Positions 1 to 7,276 are shown, counted from the stretch's first letter. The stretch is 56,055 bases of DNA from an uncultured Bacteroidales bacterium (GCA_900318465.1 ONKQ01000027.1:1-56055); one strand, 5' to 3'. The notes: generated by a model from the sequence alone, not told the origin. Program-made: numbers and translations.

Positions 1-396
1 AACAATATATTTGTTAAGTTTGGGATTAATGAGTTGGAATCTTCCTGTACCATCATTTAAATTTTTTACTACCCAGTGACTATAAGTGTTGTCATAAGCC
101 CCGTAACTCACACCGTTTTCATTACATGCTGGAGCCTGTGCATCATAAAAAGTAGTCAGGTATTGCTTTCCTGTTTGTGAATTAGTTGTTACCGAAGGCC
201 ACAGATACCATCTGTCATAGCCACCAGTATTAGGATTGGGAAGATTCCCTGGGTCAGCTGTATTTGTGATGTAATACACGCCATCAGGGACCTGCCCCCT
301 CGTCGTACCGCCGCCGACAAAAATCATCACTGCCATCATCACGGCGCATTGTAAAAGGAATCTTGTGTGGAGAATGGAAGTTTTCTCCCTTTTCAT
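1..396 (-). CDS. N-terminal part of a secreted surface protein (cut by window edge)
   Basis: The reverse strand has an open frame of 132 codons from an ATG at 396 to the window edge, with no stop. The N-terminus has a basic start, then a hydrophobic stretch (CAVMMAVMIFVGG), which looks like a signal peptide. The mature part opens with DGVYYITNT and contains many aromatic and Asn/Gly residues (GGYDRWYLWP, YSHWVVKNL, GRFQLINP). This pattern resembles ricin/beta-trefoil-like modules found near the start of large Bacteroidales adhesins; that assignment is inference. A TAnnTTTG box lies upstream on the same strand at 464-471. The function cannot be settled without the missing C-terminus, where a T9SS sorting domain would be expected. 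Confidence 0.7.
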   Translation of the reverse strand, partial: MKREKTSILHTRFLLQCAVMMAVMIFVGGGTTRGQVPDGVYYITNTADPGNLPNPNTGGYDRWYLWPSVTTNSQTGKQYLTTFYDAQAPACNENGVSYGAYDNTYSHWVVKNLNDGTGRFQLINPKLNKYIV

Positions 397-463
397 TGAA
401 AATCTATACAAATTATTCATTGTCAATGAATTATTTAAATTGAAAAATACGTTGTTGGACTTT

Positions 464-471
464 CAAAAGTA
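464..471 (-). promoter_or_regulatory. Bacteroidota-type -7 box upstream of the partial secreted-protein gene
   Basis: On the minus strand this reads TACTTTTG, matching the Bacteroidota consensus TAnnTTTG. It lies 68 bases upstream of the ATG at 396. A TTTG at 487-490 could be the -33 element, but the 15-base spacing is short. Confidence 0.45.
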
Positions 472-620
472 CAAAAAAAATACACACAAACACGAAGAAT
501 GGAAAAACATTCACAAATTACCAGATGAAAAGACAAGATGGCGGATGAAAAACACAAAAAGGTGACCCGAAGGCCGCCTGTGTCAGTTTCGCGCTGCGCG
601 ACGATGGGGGGCTTCCCTCG

Positions 621-1529
621 TCACTTCGTCAGCTTCTGGAACGCCTCCTCAATGCTCATGTCCTCTTTCTGCAAAGTCTTGATGATGAGGCCTTTCATCA
701 CCGACCACTTCATTAAGTTGGCGCGAATGTCGGTGTCGCCCTGAGGCTCAATGATCCAGTGGTTGTCTCTCACGCGCTGCACCTTGCCGACCATCGGAAT
801 GGTCTTCAGCAGCTCTTCGCCGACCTCGGTCTCAAACTCCACGATGATGACGTTGCTGGCCGCGTTTTCCTGTTTCAGGTTCTCGATCTTGTCGTCGGCC
901 ACCACCACACCTTTATTAATAATGATGGCCCGCTCGCAGATGGCTTCCACCTCCTGCATGATGTGGGTCGAGAGCAGCACGGTCTTTTCCTTGCCGAGGT
1001 TGCTGATGAGGTTGCGGATGTCGATGAGCTGGTTGGGGTCGAGGCCCGAGGTGGGTTCGTCAAGGATGAGCACCTGCGGGTCGTGCATCATGGCTTGGGC
1101 AAGGCCCACGCGCTGGCGGTAGCCCTTCGACAAGGCCCCGATTTTCTTGTGCGCCTCAAGGCCGAGGCCCGTCTCTTCAATCATCTCCTCGATGCGTTTC
1201 GTGGCCGCTTCGCCTTTCAGTTGGTGCACACCGGCCACAAACTCAAGGTATTCGCGGACGTACATGTCCAAATAGAGCGGGTTGTGCTCAGGCAGGTAGC
1301 CCACGATGCGCTTGACGGCCATCGGGTCGTCCATGACGTCGTGCCCTTCCACGCTCACCGTGCCCGAAGTGGGCGGGATGAAGCAGGTAATGATTTTCAT
1401 CAGCGTCGACTTGCCCGCGCCGTTGGGTCCGAGCAGGCCTACGATACCTTTATTAATAGAGAGCGTTACGTCGTTGAGGGCGAGTTGTTCGCCGTATTGC
1501 TTGGTGATATGGTTGATTTCTATGGACAT
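621..1529 (-). CDS. gldA: GldA-like ABC transporter ATP-binding protein
   Basis: A 302-residue ABC ATPase that would power export or membrane complex assembly with an ABC-2 type permease. Walker A is GPNGAGKST at residues 34-42; then come the signature region LSKGYRQRVGLAQA, Walker B VLILDEPTSGLD and the switch His in LLSTH. Length and C-terminal extension (EDMSIEEAFQKLTK at the end) fit the GldA family, named for the gliding-motility ABC transporter of Flavobacteria but also present in non-gliding Bacteroidales. The ATG at 1529 is preferred over a longer frame to 1730, because MSIEINHITKQYG is the normal family start and a TAnnTTTG box lies just upstream. No permease gene (gldF/gldG) is adjacent, so the partner must be elsewhere. 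Confidence 0.85.
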   Translation of the reverse strand: MSIEINHITKQYGEQLALNDVTLSINKGIVGLLGPNGAGKSTLMKIITCFIPPTSGTVSVEGHDVMDDPMAVKRIVGYLPEHNPLYLDMYVREYLEFVAGVHQLKGEAATKRIEEMIEETGLGLEAHKKIGALSKGYRQRVGLAQAMMHDPQVLILDEPTSGLDPNQLIDIRNLISNLGKEKTVLLSTHIMQEVEAICERAIIINKGVVVADDKIENLKQENAASNVIIVEFETEVGEELLKTIPMVGKVQRVRDNHWIIEPQGDTDIRANLMKWSVMKGLIIKTLQKEDMSIEEAFQKLTK

Positions 1530-1548
1530 TTGCTTTTGATTTTGAGTG

Positions 1549-1556
1549 CAAAAATA
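1549..1556 (-). promoter_or_regulatory. -7 promoter box of the gldA-like gene
   Basis: Reads TATTTTTG on the minus strand, 20 bases upstream of the chosen ATG at 1529. It lies inside the longer possible frame, which supports the shorter start. No clear -33 TTG is seen at the usual distance. Confidence 0.5.
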
Positions 1557-1567
1557 GTGTTTTACAT

Positions 1568-2725
1568 TTAAACGAGGTGTAGTAAATCCATCAAATTGCA
1601 AACTTTTACCCCGTTTTTTATTTCGTAAGACGATGTCACAGGTGCCACCACATAGGCTTCGTTTGGTTGGATGTCGTCCAATGATTTCCAAAAGCCTTCG
1701 GTCAGTTGGGGGGCGGTGGAGGCTTTGCACTCAATGGCGATGGTTTTGTTGTCCTTTTCGACAATCAAGTCGATTTCGTTGCCAGTGGCGGTTCTGTAGA
1801 AGGAAAAGGTCGCGTTTCGGATGGAAGCGCATACATTTTCGACGACTAAACCTTCCCACGATGCACCAAACACGGGTTGGCCGAGTAATTCATTGAAGTT
1901 TCTGATGGAAAGCAGTTGGTGAAGAAGCCCTGAATCACGGATGTATACTTTTGGCGACTTCACCAAACGCTTTTTTGTGTTGGCGAAATAGGGCGGCAGA
2001 GTCCTGACGAGGTAAGTCTGTTCGAGAATGTCGATGTGTCGGCGTATAGTTGGATGGGTGATTCCCAAAGATTCGCCCAATTTCGAGGCATTGAGTAACT
2101 GTCCTTGCGAATGGGCCAACATGGTCATCAACCTCAACATTTGCATGGAAGTGATTTGGTAGCCCAATTGCGGAATGTCGCGTTCCACGTATGTCCTAAT
2201 GAAATTCTCGCGCCATAATCTGCTGCTTTCATCCGATGCCGCGTTGTAACTATCGGGATAACCGCCGCGCCACCAGTAACGCTTCAGGTCGAAATCATCC
2301 AAAGCCTCAACTTCTTTGATGAGGAAAGGCGTAAGGTCGATGATGCCAATTCGGCCCGCCAGCGTTTCAGACGAGTTCTTGACCAAAGATTGCGAAGCCG
2401 AACCTAAAAGAAGGAATCGTCCAGGACGACGGTCTCTGTCTATTTCGCTTCTCAGCACCGAGAACAATTCAGGTCGGAGTTGGATCTCGTCAAGGCAGAT
2501 GGTTCGGTCTTGGTTGTTTTGAAACAAGAGCGTCGGCTCTTCCAATTTGACCCAGTCATCGCGATTTTGCAAGTCCAAATAAAGGAAATTGCCTAATTGG
2601 TCGGCCATCATTTTGATCAAAGTGCTTTTCCCGCATTGCCTTGACCCTAGGATGACCACTGCTGGAAATATTTCAAGATATTGGTTTACAATGTCTTGAG
2701 ATGCCCTTTTTATTAGTTTTTGCAT
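1568..2725 (-). CDS. AAA ATPase with DUF4143 domain
   Basis: A 385-residue protein of the AAA_14/DUF4143 family, common in gut Bacteroidales and of unclear role. An N-terminal P-loop (GSRQCGKST, residues 27-35) is followed by a Walker B-like CLDEIQ and a sensor-like region LLLGSAS. The middle has a winged-helix-like segment (LGESLGITHPTIRRHIDIL). The C-terminal DUF4143 part carries a PD-(D/E)XK-like pattern (NEIDLIVEKDNKTIAIECKAS). The start at 2725 is chosen because MQKLIKRAS fits the family and a TAnnTTTG box lies 25 bases upstream; a longer frame to 2821 has no support. It is usually a single-gene unit, and its physiological substrate is unknown. Confidence 0.85.
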   Translation of the reverse strand: MQKLIKRASQDIVNQYLEIFPAVVILGSRQCGKSTLIKMMADQLGNFLYLDLQNRDDWVKLEEPTLLFQNNQDRTICLDEIQLRPELFSVLRSEIDRDRRPGRFLLLGSASQSLVKNSSETLAGRIGIIDLTPFLIKEVEALDDFDLKRYWWRGGYPDSYNAASDESSRLWRENFIRTYVERDIPQLGYQITSMQMLRLMTMLAHSQGQLLNASKLGESLGITHPTIRRHIDILEQTYLVRTLPPYFANTKKRLVKSPKVYIRDSGLLHQLLSIRNFNELLGQPVFGASWEGLVVENVCASIRNATFSFYRTATGNEIDLIVEKDNKTIAIECKASTAPQLTEGFWKSLDDIQPNEAYVVAPVTSSYEIKNGVKVCNLMDLLHLV

Positions 2726-2749
2726 TTTGTAAATCCGATTTTCAATTTG

Positions 2750-2757
2750 CAAAGATA
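2750..2757 (-). promoter_or_regulatory. -7 promoter box of the DUF4143 ATPase gene
   Basis: TATCTTTG on the minus strand, with TTG at 2779-2781 as a possible -33 element (21-base spacing). It decides the 2725 start. Confidence 0.55.
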
Positions 2758-2874
2758 GTTGTTTTTCTTTTCCAAGTGCAACAAATGTGATACATATCAC
2801 AAAAAACATCCCCAAGTTCAATGTTCAACCTCAAAAAAAATCAAATAATTCATCATTGATAACCAAAAAAGTTG

Positions 2875-2882
2875 TACTTTTG
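2875..2882 (+). promoter_or_regulatory. Upstream promoter candidate of the ribosomal operon
   Basis: TACTTTTG followed by a GC-rich stretch (CGGCCTCG), about 190 bases before rplM. Together with the box at 2995 it suggests tandem promoters. A TTG at 2856-2858 is 16 bases upstream, shorter than ideal. Confidence 0.45.
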
Positions 2883-3067
2883 CGGCCTCGTTAAGCCAGC
2901 CCATCATCTGTCTTCTGAGCGAGCCAACGCATTGATTTATGGGCGAAAATGAATCGATGCTGAAAAAAAAGTTGGAGCGTAAGGAGGAAAGATGTATTTT
3001 TGCACCCCCAAAAAGGGTACTTGATTGAAGAAATTGTCGAATTGGATAAAAACATACAAACAACAAA
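2883..3067 (+). other. rplM leader region
   Basis: The 342 bases between the divergent genes (2726-3067) hold promoter boxes on both strands and, on the plus strand, about 185 bases of untranslated leader between the first promoter and rplM. A second promoter sits inside it. No strong terminator-like hairpin is seen. In other bacteria such leaders can be autoregulatory ribosomal-protein sites, but I could not identify a specific structure here. Confidence 0.3.
2972..3002 (+). promoter_or_regulatory. Main promoter of the rplM-rpsI operon
   Basis: TTG at 2972-2974 and TATTTTTG at 2995-3002, separated by 20 bases, a good match to the Bacteroidota -33/-7 layout. It would give a leader of about 60 bases before rplM. 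Confidence 0.6.
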
Positions 3068-3532
3068 ATGAACTACTTAAGTTACAAGACAGTAAGCGTC
3101 AACAAAGAGAATGCCAACAAGAAGTGGTATGTGGTTGATGCTGAAGGACAAATCCTCGGCCGTTTGGCAAGCGAGGTTGCCATGATTCTGCGTGGCAAAA
3201 GGAAGGCATGCTACACTCCCCACAGCGATTGTGGCGACAATGTCATCATCATCAATGCAGAAAAGGTCATCCTGACCGGAAACAAGATGTCCCAGAAGTA
3301 CTACGTGCACCACACGGGTTATCCGGGTGGCCAGCGCGTGCGCACCGTCAGCGACATGCTGAACCGCAAGCCTACTTTCGTCCTCGAACATGCCATCAAA
3401 GGTATGCTTCCCAAGACGAAACTGGGTGCCGAGCTCTTCAGAAACCTTTATGTCTACGAAGGTCCTGAGCACAATCAGCAGGGTCAACAGCCCATCGAAC
3501 TGAAAATCAACACTATTAAGAACAAGAAATAA
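3068..3532 (+). CDS. rplM: 50S ribosomal protein L13
   Basis: A 154-residue large-subunit protein. Recognised from the typical L13 motifs: [16 protein letters not shown] near the N-terminus, [31 protein letters not shown], and the family C-terminal part [12 protein letters not shown]. Length is normal. It is followed two bases later by rpsI, the conserved L13-S9 pair, so the two are surely co-transcribed. Two TAnnTTTG boxes lie upstream. The start at 3068 gives the usual Bacteroidales N-terminus ([14 protein letters not shown]). Confidence 0.98.
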   Translation: MNYLSYKTVSVNKENANKKWYVVDAEGQILGRLASEVAMILRGKRKACYTPHSDCGDNVIIINAEKVILTGNKMSQKYYVHHTGYPGGQRVRTVSDMLNRKPTFVLEHAIKGMLPKTKLGAELFRNLYVYEGPEHNQQGQQPIELKINTIKNKK

Positions 3533-3534
3533 TC

Positions 3535-3921
3535 ATGGAAGTTATCAACGCTTTAGGTAGAAGAAAGACCGCCGTCGCCCGCATCTACATGAAGGCCGGC
3601 AGTGGCAACATTACGGTGAACAAGCGCGACTACAAGGAGTATTTCCCCACGAGCATCCTTCACTATGTGGTTGAACAGCCTATGATGCTGACCGATACCC
3701 TCGGCCAATACGACATCAAGGTCAACCTCGATGGAGGCGGCATCAACGGCCAGGCCGAGGCCCTTCGTCTCGCCATCAGCCGCGCCCTGTGTGAAATCAA
3801 CCCCGAGTACCGTCCCACCCTCAAGTCCAAAGGCTTGATGCGCCGCGACCCGCGTATGGTCGAGCGTAAGAAACCTGGTCAGCCTGGTGCCCGTAAGAAG
3901 TTCCAATTCAGCAAACGTTAA
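3535..3921 (+). CDS. rpsI: 30S ribosomal protein S9
   Basis: A 128-residue small-subunit protein. The N-terminus MEVINALGRRKTAVARIYMK, the glycine-rich GGGINGQAEALRLAISRAL segment and the basic tail ending in KKFQFSKR are diagnostic; the C-terminal Lys/Arg tail reaches towards the P-site tRNA in known ribosomes. It starts two bases after the rplM stop, so it is translated from the same mRNA. Confidence 0.98.
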   Translation: MEVINALGRRKTAVARIYMKAGSGNITVNKRDYKEYFPTSILHYVVEQPMMLTDTLGQYDIKVNLDGGGINGQAEALRLAISRALCEINPEYRPTLKSKGLMRRDPRMVERKKPGQPGARKKFQFSKR

Positions 3922-3958
3922 GCCCTCAGAAGCCGAGCGATTTTGTTTAGTATCCAAA

Positions 3959-3993
3959 CCGTTGAGATTCTTGCTTTTGAGACTACTCGACGG
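3959..3993 (+). promoter_or_regulatory. Hairpin in the rpsI-rpsB spacer
   Basis: CCGTTGAG at 3959-3966 can pair with CTCGACGG at 3986-3993 (8 pairs, one G-U). It lies in the 109-base spacer before rpsB and could be part of an autoregulatory leader. No T-tract follows, so it is not a classical terminator. Confidence 0.3.
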
Positions 3994-4030
3994 TTGTATT
4001 CAGCGAATGTAAACATTAAAAAGAAAACAC

Positions 4031-4849
4031 ATGACACAAGTAACCTTTGAAGAATTATTAGATGCCGGTTGTCATTTCGGCCATCTGAAGAGAAAATGGA
4101 ATCCGAACATGGCTCCCTATATCTTTATGGAGCGCAATGGCATCCACATCATCGACCTTTATAAAACGCAAGCCAAGATGGACGAGGCTGCCGCTGCTCT
4201 TTGCCAGCTCGCCAAGTCGGGCAAACGCATCCTCTTTGTGGCCACCAAGAAACAGGCTAAGGACGTGGTTGCCGACCTCGCCAAGCGCGTCAACATGCCT
4301 TACGTGACCGAGCGTTGGCCCGGCGGTATGCTCACCAACTTCGCCACCATCCGCAAGGCCGTCAAGAAGATGACGGGCATCGACAAGATGATGACCAGCG
4401 ACGCCTACAAGAGCCTCTCCAAGCGCGAGAAGCTGCAAATCGAGCGTGAGCGCGAGAAGCTTGAGAAGAACCTCGGCTCCATCGCCGACCTGAGCCGTCT
4501 GCCCGCCGCCTTGTTCGTCGTCGACATCATGAAGGAACACATTGCCGTGGCCGAAGCCCGCAAGTTGAACATCCCCACCTTCGCCATCGTCGACACCAAC
4601 ACCAACCCCAACCTCATCGACTTCCCCATCCCTGCCAACGACGACGCTTCGAAGAGCATCGCCCTCATCGTGGGCAAGATGGTCGACGCCATTGAGGAAG
4701 GAGTGACCGAGCGCAAGAACAACAAGGACCTGCTTCCCGAAGATAACGAGGAAGAGATTGAAGAAACAAAAGACGAAGTGATTGAGGATGAGAAGGAAGA
4801 ACGCCGCCCGCGCAACCGCCGTCCCCGTCGCCCCGTTGGAAAGAATTAA
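4031..4849 (+). CDS. rpsB: 30S ribosomal protein S2
   Basis: A 272-residue small-subunit protein with normal S2 motifs: the start MTQVTFEELLDAGCHFGH, RNGIHIIDLYKT, RWPGGMLTNFATI and the late TFAIVDTNTNPNLIDFPIPANDD block (DTNxNP). The last 45 residues form a charged tail: an acidic run (EDNEEEIEETKDE) followed by a basic end (RRPRNRRPRRPVGKN), which is lineage-specific and longer than in E. coli. It is followed by tsf, the conserved rpsB-tsf pair, across a 138-base spacer that carries a repeat element. Confidence 0.97.
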   Translation: MTQVTFEELLDAGCHFGHLKRKWNPNMAPYIFMERNGIHIIDLYKTQAKMDEAAAALCQLAKSGKRILFVATKKQAKDVVADLAKRVNMPYVTERWPGGMLTNFATIRKAVKKMTGIDKMMTSDAYKSLSKREKLQIEREREKLEKNLGSIADLSRLPAALFVVDIMKEHIAVAEARKLNIPTFAIVDTNTNPNLIDFPIPANDDASKSIALIVGKMVDAIEEGVTERKNNKDLLPEDNEEEIEETKDEVIEDEKEERRPRNRRPRRPVGKN

Positions 4850-4866
4850 ATTTGCTTCTGGCTTAT

Positions 4867-4951
4867 GGCCAATGGCAATTAGCCGTTAGCAATTAGCTGT
4901 TAGCATAGTCGTTGCCAAGCTAATAGCTAACGGCTAAAAGCTAAAAGCCAT
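4867..4951. repeat. Palindromic intergenic repeat made of TTAGC/GCTAA words
   Basis: The rpsB-tsf spacer holds TAGCCGTTAGC on the left and its reverse complement GCTAACGGCTA on the right, flanked by further GGCTTA/ATTAGC words and their complements. The arms can form a long imperfect stem. A word-related element occurs at 51258-51336. Such low-complexity palindromes are dispersed in many Bacteroidales genomes; their role is not known to me. Confidence 0.65.
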
Positions 4952-4987
4952 CAAAAATAAATATCAACCTTAAAACAACACACAACA

Positions 4988-5980
4988 ATGAATATTACCG
5001 CTTCTCAAGTTAACGAACTGAGACAAATGACAGGCGCCGGCATGATGGACTGCAAGAAGGCCCTCGTCGAGACCGACGGCGACATCCAGGCCGCTATCGA
5101 CATCCTTCGCAAGAAGGGCATGGCCAAGGCTGCCAAGCGCGCCGACCGCACCGCTTCCGAAGGCTGCGTGCTCTCCAAGGCCACTGAAGACCACAAGTAC
5201 GCCGCCATCATCATGGTGAACTGCGAGACCGACTTCGTGGCCAACAACGCCGACTTCGTGAAGTTCACGAAAGACGTTTTAGACATGGCTGTTGCCAACC
5301 GCGTGAAGGACATCGAAGCCCTGAAAGCCATGATGCTCGACGGCCAGACCGTTGAAGCCCTCGTCGCCAACCAGAGCGCCGTCACGGGTGAGAAGACCGA
5401 ACTTGGTGCTTTCAAAGTCCTCGAAGGTGCATACGTGGCCAACTACAACCACCCTGGCAACCGCCTCGCCACCATCGTCGAAATGAACAAGAGCTTCGAC
5501 GGCGTTGAGGAAGTGAGCCACGAGGTGTGCATGCACGTCGCCGCCATGAACCCGCTGTCGGTGAGCGAAGCCTCCATCCCGCAAGAGGTGAAGGACCGCG
5601 AGCTTTCCGTTGCCATCGACAAGACCAAGGAAGAACAGATTCAGAAGGAAGTGGAGAAAGCCCTCCGCAAGGCTGGCATCAACCCCAACCACGTTGACAG
5701 CGACGACCACATCAACTCGAACATCACCAAGGGTTACATCACCGAGGAACAAGGCGCACAGGCCCGCGAAATCAAGGCCACGGTGCCCGGCACGGTGCAA
5801 CTCAACGAAGGCATGATCCAGAACATCGCAAAGGGTCGTCTGAACAAGTTCTACAAGGAGAGCTGCCTGCTCAACCAAGTCAGCCTCGTCGCCGACCCCA
5901 AGACTGTCGCCGAATACATCCAGGCTGCCGACAAGGAAGCCACGGTGGTGAACTTCGTGCGCATCAAGTTGGGCGAGTAA
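4988..5980 (+). CDS. tsf: Elongation factor Ts
   Basis: A 330-residue guanine-nucleotide exchange factor for EF-Tu. The N-terminal UBA-like domain has the signature LRQMTGAGMMDCKKALVE, followed by IDILRKKGMAKAAKRADRTA; the core has VNCETDFVANN, which inserts into EF-Tu in the E. coli complex. Length fits Bacteroidales EF-Ts, which is longer than the enterobacterial protein because of an extended dimerisation region. It is downstream of rpsB and ends just before a strong terminator at 6027. Confidence 0.97.
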   Translation: MNITASQVNELRQMTGAGMMDCKKALVETDGDIQAAIDILRKKGMAKAAKRADRTASEGCVLSKATEDHKYAAIIMVNCETDFVANNADFVKFTKDVLDMAVANRVKDIEALKAMMLDGQTVEALVANQSAVTGEKTELGAFKVLEGAYVANYNHPGNRLATIVEMNKSFDGVEEVSHEVCMHVAAMNPLSVSEASIPQEVKDRELSVAIDKTKEEQIQKEVEKALRKAGINPNHVDSDDHINSNITKGYITEEQGAQAREIKATVPGTVQLNEGMIQNIAKGRLNKFYKESCLLNQVSLVADPKTVAEYIQAADKEATVVNFVRIKLGE

Positions 5981-6026
5981 TTCCTGATTTGTATGTACAC
6001 ACCGCGTGTGTCTAAAATGCGAATAC

Positions 6027-6063
6027 CAGCGCATCCGAAAATTTCGGGTGCGCTGTTTTTTTG
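6027..6063 (+). terminator. Rho-independent terminator after tsf
   Basis: CAGCGCATCCGAAA pairs with TTTCGGGTGCGCTG, followed by seven T. The same element, 48 of 49 bases identical, occurs at 14069-14117. The end of the T-tract supplies a TTTG that can serve as the -33 element of the next promoter. Confidence 0.85.
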
Positions 6064-6082
6064 TGTATTGGGAAATTATTTG

Positions 6083-6090
6083 TAGTTTTG
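6083..6090 (+). promoter_or_regulatory. -7 promoter box of the MNT/HEPN operon
   Basis: TAGTTTTG, 19 bases after the TTTG at the end of the tsf terminator T-tract, 23 bases before the ATG at 6114. Confidence 0.55.
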
Positions 6091-6113
6091 CGGATTGAAA
6101 ATCAAAATGTGAT

Positions 6114-6428
6114 ATGGAAGACACGTTGATTGGTATTAAACGATTGGCTTCAGAAGTAGTTCCATTGGGGAGCGAGGCATGGCTTTATGGTTCGCGGGCA
6201 CGAGGGACTGCTCACTCCTATTCGGATTGGGATATTCTTCTCATCCTCAATAAGGAAAAGCTGACGCAGGCGGATTATGACAATGTTAGTTATCCTTTTG
6301 TATTGCTTGGTTGCGAGTTGGGAGAGGAAATAAACCCTATTATGTACACGGAAGATGAATGGCAGTCCTATCATGCTACTCCTTTTTATGAAAATGTCCA
6401 AAAAGATGCAGTAAATTTGTTGCAATGA
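6114..6428 (+). CDS. MNT-type minimal nucleotidyltransferase (likely antitoxin)
   Basis: A 104-residue protein with the minimal nucleotidyltransferase signature: GSRARG at residues 26-31 followed by SDWDI with Asp38 and Asp40, the metal-binding pair of the Pol-beta fold. In characterised MNT/HEPN modules (MntA/HepT) the MNT protein neutralises the HEPN toxin by AMPylating it. Its stop overlaps the start of the HEPN gene by four bases (ATGA), showing translational coupling. It is similar in length and motif to the product at 28081-28395, so the window holds two paralogous pairs. The toxin-antitoxin role is inferred from family and layout. Confidence 0.85.
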   Translation: MEDTLIGIKRLASEVVPLGSEAWLYGSRARGTAHSYSDWDILLILNKEKLTQADYDNVSYPFVLLGCELGEEINPIMYTEDEWQSYHATPFYENVQKDAVNLLQ

Positions 6429-6820
6429 CACCAGAAGACAGGAAAATATTGGTTGACATGCAGGTTGAAAGGACGCATCGCTTTTTGAATCAGGCTGATG
6501 AAATGATGGATATGGGTTATTCTGATATGGCCGTAAATCGTTTTTATTATGCTTGTTTTCATGCTGTGCAAGCTCTGTTTATCCAGAGGGAAATTGTCGC
6601 TCATACCCATTCGGGGATGTTGACTCAGTTCAGCAAACATTTTGTGAAGACTGAAATGGTGCAATTGGAAGATGGAAGTTTTCTTGCCCGTTTGTTTCAG
6701 TTGCGGCAGAAAGCTGATTATAATTGTGCATACAACATAACCAAGGAAGAAGCACAAGCCTTGCAAGAACCGACACATCAGTTCGTTGAAAAGATAGAGA
6801 ATCTGATAAGAAAACAATAA
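6425..6820 (+). CDS. HEPN-domain protein (likely toxin of an MNT/HEPN pair)
   Basis: A 131-residue all-helical HEPN protein. The conserved motif is R39-x6-H46 (NRFYYACFHAVQALF), the R/H arrangement expected of HEPN RNases. The region LRQKADYNCAYNITKEEA near residues 92-110 resembles the conserved YN segment of the family. It overlaps the MNT gene by four bases. HEPN partners in such pairs are usually RNases active on tRNA or mRNA; activity here is not shown by the sequence alone. The downstream DNA is not coding until the HTH gene at 7052. Confidence 0.82.
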   Translation: MTPEDRKILVDMQVERTHRFLNQADEMMDMGYSDMAVNRFYYACFHAVQALFIQREIVAHTHSGMLTQFSKHFVKTEMVQLEDGSFLARLFQLRQKADYNCAYNITKEEAQALQEPTHQFVEKIENLIRKQ

Positions 6821-6894
6821 AACTCAATAATTAGTAAAAACACAAGCAGAACAACCAACAATAACATATTAATAAGATAGCGTTTATAGCTATC

Positions 6895-7044
6895 CTTGAA
6901 TCTCAAATTACCACCCGTCCTCTTTACGAGGACAACTCGTCAAGGGTTAGTTATAAAATGCCGTATTTGTTACGGCGTGGAATAACTTGTTAGACGAGTG
7001 GGGTGTGGTAACCCTGAGATTCAAGCAAGAAACAAATTCCACGC
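6895..7044 (+). ncRNA. Highly folded leader or element overlapping the start region of the small HTH gene
   Basis: Nested complementary arms are visible. P1 is CTTGAATCTCA 6895-6905 with 7015-7025 (11 pairs). P2 is TTACCAC 6908-6914 with 7005-7011. P3 is a hairpin, GTCCTC 6917-6922 with 6928-6933. P4 is CTCGTC 6936-6941 with 6993-6998. P5 is GTTAT 6950-6954 with 6982-6986. P6 is GCCGTA 6960-6965 with 6971-6976. In addition GCGTGGAA 6975-6982 is complementary to TTCCACGC 7037-7044, only 7 bases before the ATG at 7052, so a pseudoknot or an alternative pairing could hide the translation start. It could be a regulatory leader; the alternative is a miniature element with 11-bp terminal inverted repeats. 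No match to a known riboswitch was recognised. Confidence 0.5.
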
Positions 7045-7051
7045 TTTTATT

Positions 7052-7267
7052 ATGTCGAAGGTCAAAGAGGTACATATTGGGAACAGGATTAAGGCCGTGC
7101 TGAAGCAGCAGGGCAGAACCACGGTTTGGCTCGCCCGCCAGATTCCTTGCACACCCAACCATTTGTATAAGGTGTATGCCAACGCCTCCATCAACACCGA
7201 CCTGCTGAAACGCATTTCCGAGATTTTGGATTACAACTTTTTTGGGGAGTTTATCCAAAATGGATAG
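7052..7267 (+). CDS. Small HTH (XRE-like) DNA-binding protein
   Basis: A 71-residue protein that is essentially one helix-turn-helix: HIGNRIKAVLKQQGRTTVWL, then the recognition part IPCTPNHLYKVYANASINTD, then LLKRISEILDYNFF. It resembles a family of tiny Bacteroidales regulators of unknown target. The ATG at 7052 is preferred over a frame opening at 6998, because the longer version would translate part of the folded upstream element and family members start just before the HIG motif. It lies between the folded region 6895-7044 and a long hairpin at 7277-7333, so it probably forms its own unit. It may regulate itself or the giant surface gene downstream; this is inference. Confidence 0.75.
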   Translation: MSKVKEVHIGNRIKAVLKQQGRTTVWLARQIPCTPNHLYKVYANASINTDLLKRISEILDYNFFGEFIQNG

Positions 7268-7276
7268 GGATTACTA

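Noticed and set aside
621-1529. Reading the gldA-like gene as proof of gliding motility
   Set aside because: GldA-type ATPases occur in non-gliding Bacteroidales, and no gldF/gldG or other gliding genes are in the window.
759-1571. Long open frame on the plus strand opposite the gldA-like gene
   Set aside because: It is the antisense shadow of a GC-rich conserved gene; the translation has no domain and is rich in His/Val/Asp as expected from reverse reading.
6895-7025. A tRNA or tmRNA-like gene, suggested by the clover-like folding
   Set aside because: No T-loop consensus (GTTCGAATC), no CCA end, and the helix lengths do not fit a tRNA.
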